A stretch of DNA of 64,000 nucleotides from positions 744,001 to 808,000 of the forward strand of contig NC_015673.1 in the NCBI RefSeq assembly GCF_000177535.2, written 5' to 3'. This DNA comes from Corynebacterium resistens DSM 45100. Lineage in GTDB: Bacteria; Actinomycetota; Actinomycetes; Mycobacteriales; Mycobacteriaceae. The notes beneath the pieces are model-generated. The model searched no databases. It saw nothing but the letters and a program-made list of their open reading frames with translations, and was not told where the DNA came from. Numbering within the stretch: the first letter of the stretch is position 1; each line of letters begins with the position of its first letter. The translations under genes and the position numbers were made by a program. Shown here in pieces: positions 1-7,800 of the stretch.

Positions 1-724
1 CTAAGCGGGCGGTGCGGAGTTCTTGGTGGATTTCGCTGATAATAGCGCGCTTAGCTGATTCTGTCAGGCCATCGGCAACGAGTTGTGGAAGGTATAGCCG
101 GGCCAAATCGGCCGAATCGTGGTAATAATCCCGCAAAAAATTCACCTTCTGGAACGCGGAGCCGAGGGAATATGCGGCCATGTGCGCTTGTGTCTGTTCC
201 TCTTCGGAGAGCGGATTGCCATTGAGCTCCGCAGTTTTCATAAATACCGCGTTACACATCAAGCCGATAACGCCAGCGGAGCCATGGATATACTGCGCTG
301 CCGCTGCGGAGTCATAGGCTACGGGTTCCGGTTGCGTGGCGCTTTGCGCGTCCAAACGCATTGAATGGAAGAAATCGCGGATGTGTTGTTCATCGAGTTG
401 CGCCCAGCGTGCGGTATTAGCGAAGGCCTGTAATTGAGGGTTAGGGCTAAAGCCATCACTAATGGCGGTCAAGGTGGCACGTTCGTACTCATCCAAAACT
501 TCTAGAATCCGTGCAGCCGTTAGATTGGCGCCGGCAGCTGCGCCGTCCACTATCTCGTCAGCAACGCGAACCATGCCGTAGATGTTCTGAATATGTGTGC
601 GCACAGGCTCACTCAGCAGCCGACACGCAAGTGAAAAGCTCGAAGAATACGATCGGATGATGTCTCTGGCGACTACCTCAGCGACACGGGAATACTGCGA
701 GAACGCAGCTAGCGAAGATTTCAT
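1..724 (-). CDS. phytoene/squalene synthase family protein, 3' end cut by window edge
   Basis: The gene starts at the ATG whose first base is 724 and reads leftwards off the window with no stop, giving 241 codons. The protein begins MKSSLAAFSQYSRVAEVVAR and has the trans-isoprenyl diphosphate synthase (head-to-head) signature: an SSSF motif early on, a first aspartate-rich motif in VRVADEIVDG, and a second acidic motif in FLRDYYHDSADLARLYLP. Family members condense two prenyl diphosphates (usually geranylgeranyl or farnesyl diphosphate) to phytoene or squalene-type products. In corynebacteria such genes lie in carotenoid clusters, so the rest of a crt cluster may lie to the left. Product specificity (crtB or another) cannot be decided here. 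Family assignment is firm. Confidence 0.85.
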   Translation of the reverse strand, partial: MKSSLAAFSQYSRVAEVVARDIIRSYSSSFSLACRLLSEPVRTHIQNIYGMVRVADEIVDGAAAGANLTAARILEVLDEYERATLTAISDGFSPNPQLQAFANTARWAQLDEQHIRDFFHSMRLDAQSATQPEPVAYDSAAAAQYIHGSAGVIGLMCNAVFMKTAELNGNPLSEEEQTQAHMAAYSLGSAFQKVNFLRDYYHDSADLARLYLPQLVADGLTESAKRAIISEIHQELRTARL

Positions 725-835
725 GATGCCCCTACTGTAGCGCGAGTGTGTCTGAACTCATCTCTAGAATGGGGGCTGATCCCGCCATGAGTGGGAAGTA
801 GAAAACGGAATACGTCTTCCGAAGGAGGACCAAAG

Positions 836-1048
836 ATGAGACAGCAACTATTCAAGGTAGAAGGCATGAGCTGCGGTCACTGTGAAGCAGCAGTGCGCGA
901 GGAGGTTTCGAAGATCCCGGGAATCACGACCATCTCGGTGAGCGCGAAGGAAGGCTCTCTGCAAGTTGACGATGACGGGACCGTCGAGGCGAAGGACATT
1001 ATCGCGGCTGTTGACGAGGCGGGGTATGACGCCACGTTGGTGAATTAA
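836..1048 (+). CDS. copper chaperone, heavy-metal-associated (HMA) domain protein
   Basis: This 70-residue protein is a single HMA domain. It has the metal-binding GMSCGHC motif near residue 11 (CxxC) and the usual ferredoxin-like beta-alpha-beta-beta-alpha-beta pattern ending in DEAGYDATLV. CopZ-like proteins bind Cu(I) in the cytosol and pass it to P-type ATPases or regulators. The ATG at 836 was chosen because GAAGGAGG lies just upstream at ideal spacing; an in-frame start at 791 would add 15 residues absent from the family. It stands alone, facing the convergent flavin reductase gene. A copper transporter is not adjacent, although a CopD-like protein is encoded at 14 kb. Confidence 0.88.
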   Translation: MRQQLFKVEGMSCGHCEAAVREEVSKIPGITTISVSAKEGSLQVDDDGTVEAKDIIAAVDEAGYDATLVN

Positions 1049-1051
1049 CTG

Positions 1052-1077
1052 AAGCCCTTAGTCGGACTTCAGTTGTG
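1052..1077. terminator. possible bidirectional terminator between convergent genes
   Basis: ACTGAAG and CTTCAGT form a 7-bp inverted repeat spanning the short gap and the last codons of the flavin reductase gene. It has no clear T-tract, so termination is inferred from position only. Confidence 0.35.
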
Positions 1078-1588
1078 CACTGCTGAAGTAGCGCCGATCT
1101 TTGAAGATCAATGCGGGAATATCGTCTTCAGGGTGTGCCGGGTCTGGAGCTTTCAGCACATCCGTTACTTCGGCAGCGATGAGGGTGGATTCTCCCGCGC
1201 GAGCGGCATCGAGAATGTGCACTCGCAGCACCGCCCGCGCATCCGCGAGGAGTGGTTCCCCAGTCTCGGCAAGTTGCCATCCTTGGCTTTCGCTAAAGCG
1301 ATCCGCCGAGGATTGAGCGAAAGACCTGGCGATGGAGGATTGGGCGTCGGAAAGAAAGTGCACCAGTTGGCTACGCGAGCGTAAGATGCGTTCGGCCGAG
1401 CCCGTTCGTTTCATGAGGGAGAAGCTGATGGAGAGGGGATCGAGGCTCAGGGAGGCAACGCTCGAGACAGTGATGCCTGCCGGTTCGCCATCAACGGTTG
1501 CGGTGATTAATGCGACTCCTGCAGGATGACCTCGGAAGATGTCGCGGAACGCGGCTTGCTGGCACGACGTGGGTGTGGGGTCGGTCAT
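1058..1588 (-). CDS. flavin reductase family protein (FMN-binding split barrel)
   Basis: This is a 176-residue protein from the ATG at 1588 (MTDPTPTSCQQAAFRDIFRG). It shows the flavin_reduct domain pattern: FRGHPAGVALITATVDGEPAG, then TVSSVASLSLDPLSISFSL (the conserved PP/DP-L region that binds FMN), then ERILRSRSQLVHFLSDAQ. Members reduce FMN or FAD with NAD(P)H, often for a partner monooxygenase, or bind flavin for other reactions. No monooxygenase is adjacent, so the partner is unknown. The upstream in-frame start at 1651 adds 21 basic residues not typical of the family. The 3' end converges with the copper chaperone gene, 9 bases apart. Confidence 0.82.
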   Translation of the reverse strand: MTDPTPTSCQQAAFRDIFRGHPAGVALITATVDGEPAGITVSSVASLSLDPLSISFSLMKRTGSAERILRSRSQLVHFLSDAQSSIARSFAQSSADRFSESQGWQLAETGEPLLADARAVLRVHILDAARAGESTLIAAEVTDVLKAPDPAHPEDDIPALIFKDRRYFSSAQLKSD

Positions 1589-1702
1589 TGCGAGCAGAAT
1601 CCTCCGTACGAAAAGGTTGCGGAACGGTCGAAAGCAGTTCTTGCTTTTCACCTGACTACTGTAGTCTTCTGCTGTTCCGATGCCCCGCGGTGGCCCGGAA
1701 AC

Positions 1703-1748
1703 GTGAAAGCGTCCAGCCCTTGTGAGATCAAGGGCTGGACGCTTTCAC
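1703..1748. repeat. perfect 20-bp palindrome with 6-nt loop
   Basis: Two 20-base arms (1703-1722 and 1729-1748) are exactly complementary around the loop TGAGAT. The hairpin lies between the end of the surface-protein gene and the start of the flavin reductase gene, both on the minus strand. There is no T-tract on either side. It may be a second terminator, an RNA-stability hairpin or a protein site. Confidence 0.6.
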
Positions 1749-1792
1749 GAGGAAGCTCAATGGCAAGTTCGAGCTTCGAAGGGGAGACGCGG

Positions 1793-1823
1793 GTACTTTG
1801 CGATGTCACTCAAAGTACCCTGC
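1793..1823 (-). terminator. hairpin just downstream of the surface-protein gene
   Basis: GGGTACTTTG and CAAAGTACCC make a 10-bp stem beginning about 10 bases after the stop codon of the giant surface-protein gene (minus strand). The position fits a transcription terminator, although no strong U-tract follows. Confidence 0.6.
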
Positions 1824-1832
1824 TTTAAGCCC

Positions 1833-4800
1833 CTAATCTTCTTCGCGACGCCGACGCAAGAGCATCAGCGCCCCGCCTGCCAGCAATGCTGCGAGCGCAA
1901 TTCCCGCCGTGATGGCCAGACCAGATAGGCCAGTCATTGCCAATTGGCCGGAACGCGACGAGTTATTCGCGGAGCCATTGGCGTCAATTCCTTCGCGGCC
2001 ACCTTGGTTTCCTCCGCTGACCCCGTTTGTGATTGGGGATTGCGGGTTGGAACCCGTGCTTGGTTGGGCTGGTCGGGTGACATTGGCCCCGGAATCTCCA
2101 GGCGTTCCAGGCTTGCCTGGCTTGCCCGAACCGTTGGACTTGCCTGGCTGACTTGAGCCCTGCTTTCCGGGTTCGTTCGGCTTAGAAGTGCCTGGCTTGC
2201 CTGGCTTGCCTGGCTTGCCTGGCTGACTTGGGGTGGCCGAACCTGGCAGGGTGGTGCCGGGGCGTGGTCCCATGGGGGTGCTGCTGCCCAAAGCTCCACC
2301 AGCGATTGCGCCGATAATCCCAGCGATGATTCCCTTATCAAGCGGATCGATACTCGACCCATCTGGGTTGCCGGGTTGCTCTGGCGACGGTGTTTCGGTG
2401 CCCGGGGTGGTGGTACCTGGGGTGTCGGTGCCTGGCGTGGTTGTACCCGGTGCGGTGGTGCCCGGTGTGGTTGTGCCCGGTGTGGTTGTACCCGGTGCGG
2501 TGGTGCCTGGCGTGGTTGTACCCGGTGCGGTGGTGCCTGGCGTGGTTGTACCCGGTGCGGTGGTGCCTGGCGTGGTTGTGCCCGGCGCGGTGGTGCCTGG
2601 GGCGTCGGTACCTGGCGTGGTTGTACCCGGTGTGGTTGTGCCTGGGGCGTCGGTACCTGGCGTGGTTGTACCCGGTGCGGTGGTGCCCGGCGTGGTTGTG
2701 CCCGGCGCGTCGGTACCTGGCGTGGTTGTACCCGGTGCGGTGGTGCCTGGCGTGGTTGTGCCCGGCGCGTCGGTACCTGGCGTGGTTGTGCCCGGCGTGG
2801 AGGTCTCCGCTGGCTTGGAGGTAACAGTGATCTGGACGGTGTCGATGACCTTTCCTTCGGCATCCTTAACCGTCACGATGATGACAGAACCAGGGGTAGC
2901 ATTCTCGTCGACCGAAACCGTGATGGAACCATTCGGGTTTAGGGTGGCTGTGCCCGGGCCTTCGGTACTAATGGTGGTTCCTGGCTGAACGGGCCCACCG
3001 GTATTAGGAACAGTTACGGTTGCACCTGCTGCTGCACCACCGCCAGTCCAAATGGGGCTAACTCCGTTGAGCGGCGCGGGCGTCACGTTGATTTCCACCC
3101 AAGCAGTATGCGGATCAGCACCCGGTACTGTGGCGATCACTGGCACGCGAATGAGAGTACCCGGCTGTGCATCCTTTGGAACGGTTACGGTAACCGCACC
3201 ATCCGTACCGATCTTCATATCGGTTGGCGCGCCTGGTCCCGGGGTGAACGTGGTTCCCGCTGGCATATCAACAGTCTTGCCATTGTCAGTGAAGACTGGA
3301 GGCAAGGTCGTGATCTGTTTGCCAGGGCTCGCCTGAATAGAGCCGTAGACAGGTACCGCAGTAGAGGCAGACGGATCCTCAGGTGCGGCCGTGCTCTCGA
3401 CGACGAAAGGTACGTTGACAGTTTCCGTCGTGCCATCTGGGTAGGTCACAACCACCGGGATGTAGTAGGTACCAGGCTTCTTCCAGCTTGGGACCTCCAT
3501 ATGGATCTCACCGGTTTGCGGGTTGATGGACTTCGCCGAGAACGGATCCTGGTCCCCAAGTGCAAACGTCGTTCCAGCAGGGAACGGCGCACCGGACGCT
3601 TCCTTCGGTGCCGGAATATCGTGCACGTCGTTTGGTTTCACAGTTGTATCGGTGACGTAGACCGGCTGGTAGACATCAACGTCGTGTGTTGTGCTCGGCA
3701 CTGTCGGGTTACCGACGCTGACCGGAGCGTAGACGATATCCTCGGAACCATCTGGGTACTTCACAACGACAGGAACAACGTAGTTACCTGGAGGAACATC
3801 AGCCCCCGGCTGGATAGTGATGGATCCATCAGGATTCACCGTTGCCCATTCAGGTGCATTCTGCCCCTTCGTGAAGGTTGTGCCGCCACCAGGCACGGTA
3901 CGATTCTCCCAAACGGGCGCAGTTGTGACTGGTTCACCACCGGCATTCACCGTGGTTGTTGGGTAGGAGGCATGGTAACGGGTGTTGTCCGTTTGCACAC
4001 TCGGTGTGGTTGTTCCCGAGTTGGTTACTTCAATAGGAACAGAGATGTAGTCCTTCAAACCATCCGGGTAGGTCACGACCACAGGCATGTAGTACGTGCC
4101 CGGAGCCACACTCTCTGGTGGGTTCGCGATTACCGTCCCTTCTGGGGTGACTGTCGCCCATGATGGGTACGCGACACCTGGGGAGAAGGTGGTTGGTCCG
4201 GCCGGGGATTTATCGTTCTCCCATTTCGGAGACACGCTGAGTTCCTTGCCTGCTTCCACAGAGTTGTTGGTTGGGTAAACAGGCTGGTAGAGCTCTGGAT
4301 TGGTCTTTGATGGAACCGCAGGTGCTTCGACGATGACCGGCACGTTCACGATCTCAGTTGTCCCATCTGGGTAGGTCACCACGACAGGAACGATGTAGGT
4401 ACCAGCAGGTACGTTGTCCCCTGGCTTGACATCAATGGACCCATCAGGATTCACAGCCGCCCAAGATGGTGACGTGTCGCCCGCGGTGAACTTCACATCA
4501 CCATTGGGTTTGTTGTCGCCCCAATTAGGTGCGCTTACCGTAGCGGTTTCCCCAGCCTTCACTGTGGTCGGTGCGCCGTAGGTGGGCTGGTAAGTGCTTG
4601 CATCCACGACGACGGGAGGCACGGACGTTCCTGGAGCGGCAGAAACTACGACAGGAACTGTGACGACTTCCTGGGAACCGTCCGCATAGGTGACCTCTAC
4701 CGGAATTACGTAGGTACCGGCCGCCAGCTTTTCGTCGGCTGCAAAGGTGATGGAGCCATCTTGGTTAACAGTAACTCCTGCGGGAGCGCCGGTTGTGGCC

Positions 4801-7800
4801 GCGAAGCTTACGGGCTGGGTTGGCTTGAGGTCGTTCTCCCAAGAAGGAGCAGCGATGTCGACGGTTTTGCCGGCCTCAACCTTGGTGTCCTGCGTATACA
4901 CCGGAGTGTAAGTCTGTTGCTTGGAAGGAGCTGTCACTGCCACGGGAACGTTGATGCGCTCATTCGTTCCATCCGGATAGGTGACAACAACTGGAACCAA
5001 GTAATCGCCAGCGGGCACGTCCGCGCCAGGCTTGACTGTGATGGAACCATCAGGGTTCACAGTCATCCACGAAGGGGCACCGTCTGCTAATGCGAACTTC
5101 GCGCCGTCTGGAGCCTTACCATCTGCCCACTGAGGAGCTGGGATGTTAACCGGATCATTCGATCCAGCATGCGCCGTTGTATCGGTTGGGTACACCGGCT
5201 GATAGGACGATGACTGGGTTAATGCTGGAGGTGTTTGGACGCCCTCAACATGTACCGGAACGGTCACAACGTCACGTGAGCCATCTGGGTAAATAGCGCG
5301 AACGTGAAGAACCACATCCGAGGTTGTCACATCGGCCGGTGGGTTCAAGGAAATGGATCCGTCGGAGTTGACCTTCGCCCAGTCGGGGAGAAGTGCACCT
5401 TCGAATGTCGTGCCTGCCGGAAGCGGACTGTTGTTGGCATCCGTTGGGACGGGAACCACCGAGGAATCTCCGGCCTTTACAGCGTTGTCCTGCTGATACT
5501 TCGCGTCTACCGAGTTGGTAGTCGGATCAGTCGTCTGATCTGCCGGTTTAGCTGTCACCGAGAGCTTCATCGTCACTGTGTCAGTGGTGCCATCTGGATA
5601 GGTGACCTTCACGGTAACTGGGTAGTCGCCCGGCGTTACGTCCGCACCAGGTGCCAAAGATACGGTGCCATCGGAGTTGACGGTGACCCACGGGTAGCTG
5701 TCCCCGGTTTGTTCGAAGGTCGTGCCGGAAGGCATCGAAGTTTCGTCTGCGTTCAGGGGAGTAGGGATCGTGCGTTCGGCACCTTGCTGAATGCTGACAT
5801 CAGGATACGTCGGTGCATTCGCCTCGTTATCGGGAACCTCTGGATCCGGTGTTACGGAAGGCGCTGACACAGTCACTTTAACGTTGACTACTTCGGAAGT
5901 GCCATCGGTATATGTGACCTGAATCGGAACGGAGTATTCTCCCGGTGCTACATTTTCGTCAGCTTTCAGCTGGAGTGACCCGTCCTCATTGACGGTGACC
6001 CACGCAGGGGTATCTCCCGCAGCGGTAAACTTGGTGCCAGCCGGCATCGCGGCGCCATCCGTATTCAGAGGTGCAGGAACCTCATGTGGTACGCCTTGAA
6101 CAACTGATTCTGGCGTGTAGGTCGGCTGGTAGGCATCGACCAGCTTGCCTTCCGGAGCTGGCGGCGCGGGAACCTCGGCGACCTTGACAGCAGCGGTCAC
6201 AGTCTCGGACGTTCCATCAGGGTATGTGACAAGAACCTTGATCGTGGTATCGCCGGTTGGCGTGGAATCCGTTGGATTTACCGTGATCGTGCCATCTGGA
6301 TTGACCGTTGCCCACGCAGGTACATCGGCACCAGGGGCGAACTTGGTCCCTTCAGGCAATGGTTGACCGTTGTCGAGGGGTGCCGGCAAAGTTGCGGTAT
6401 CGCCCTGCAAGACAGTGCTGTCGGCATATACCGGATTGAAAGTTTGATCATTCGGTGCAGCCGGTGGCTGTGGTGCTGGGGTCACCTTAATTGTGGTGGT
6501 CACACGCTCGGTGGTGCCATCTGGATAGGTCACCACTACCGAAACCGGATAGTCACCGGGGGCGACATCCGTGCCGGGCTTAGCAGTCAGCGAACCGTCT
6601 TCACCGATCGTTACCCAGCCTGGAGCGGGGGCATCTAATGCGAACTTCGTGCCCGTCGGCAGGGCCAGACCAGTGGAGTCAACTGGTGCCGGAATATTCT
6701 GTTCAGCACCTTGTACGACGGAGTTGTCTTGGTATTTCGGGTCGTAAACCCTGTTCTGTGGAACGCTCGGCGCCGGCGGGGTTGGGCTGACCGTCACTGT
6801 GGCCGCAATGGACTCGGTAGAGCCATCTGGGTAAGTAACTGTGATTGGAACTGCGTAGTCACCAGGCTTCACGTTGGAACCTGGCTTGACAGTGAGAGAG
6901 CCGTCGGGATTGACCTGAATCCAATCAGGTACCTTCGCGCCGTCCGCGTTTCCGCCGGTGAACTTGGTACCTGCAGGTGGGGCAGTACCGTCAAAGTTCA
7001 ACGGGGAGGGAACTTCCGCGGTGGTGCCAGGGAGCACAGTGATGGGATCGTAGACAGGTTCGTTGGTCGTGGCTTGCCGCGCGGGCGCAGGTGCGGTCAC
7101 GTTGATAGTGGTCGTGATCGTTTCCTTGGAGCCATCTGGGTACGTCACAACGACCGGTACGGTGTACTCGCCTGCGGCTGTGCCCTTTGGCGGAGTGAAG
7201 TCCAGAGAACCGTCAGAGTTGACCTTTACCCAATCGGGTGCATCCGGACCTGCAGTGAAGGTGCTTCCTGTTGGAGGGAGGGAGCCATTGGAGTTCAATG
7301 GTGCAGGAACTGACGCCGCGCTGCCAGCGACCACAGTGGTCGGCTGGTAACTCGGATCATTCGTCTCCGCTAAAGGTGCAGCCTTAGGCGGAGCCTGCTT
7401 GACATCAACCACTACATCGATGAGGTCATTGGAACCATCTGGGTAAACCACGACGACCTGCATAGTCACGGGACCGGCTGGCACATCGGTACCAGGAGCT
7501 GCAGAGATGGATCCATCGGCATTGAGGGTTGCCCACGCAGGGAAATTCGGGCCCGGAACGAACTGGGATCCAGTGGGTACCGCCGAGCCGTCCTTGTTAA
7601 TAGGCAATGGGATCAGAATCTGAGCGCCTTGCACCACAGCAGTGTCTTGGTAGTCAGGCTCATTCGTAGCATTGAAGCGTTGAGCCGGGGCGATCGGAGG
7701 AGCGATCTTTAGTGAAACGTCATCAACGTGATTCTTGACCACGGTGCCATCGGGAAGCGTGATGTCGTATGTCAGTTTCACGTTATCGGCAGTTCCAGCA

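Noticed and set aside
2233-2988. Long open frames on both strands across the Pro-Gly-Thr repeat
   Set aside because: The 15-nt repeat keeps all frames free of stops; only the minus-strand surface-protein frame continues and has a signal and anchor.
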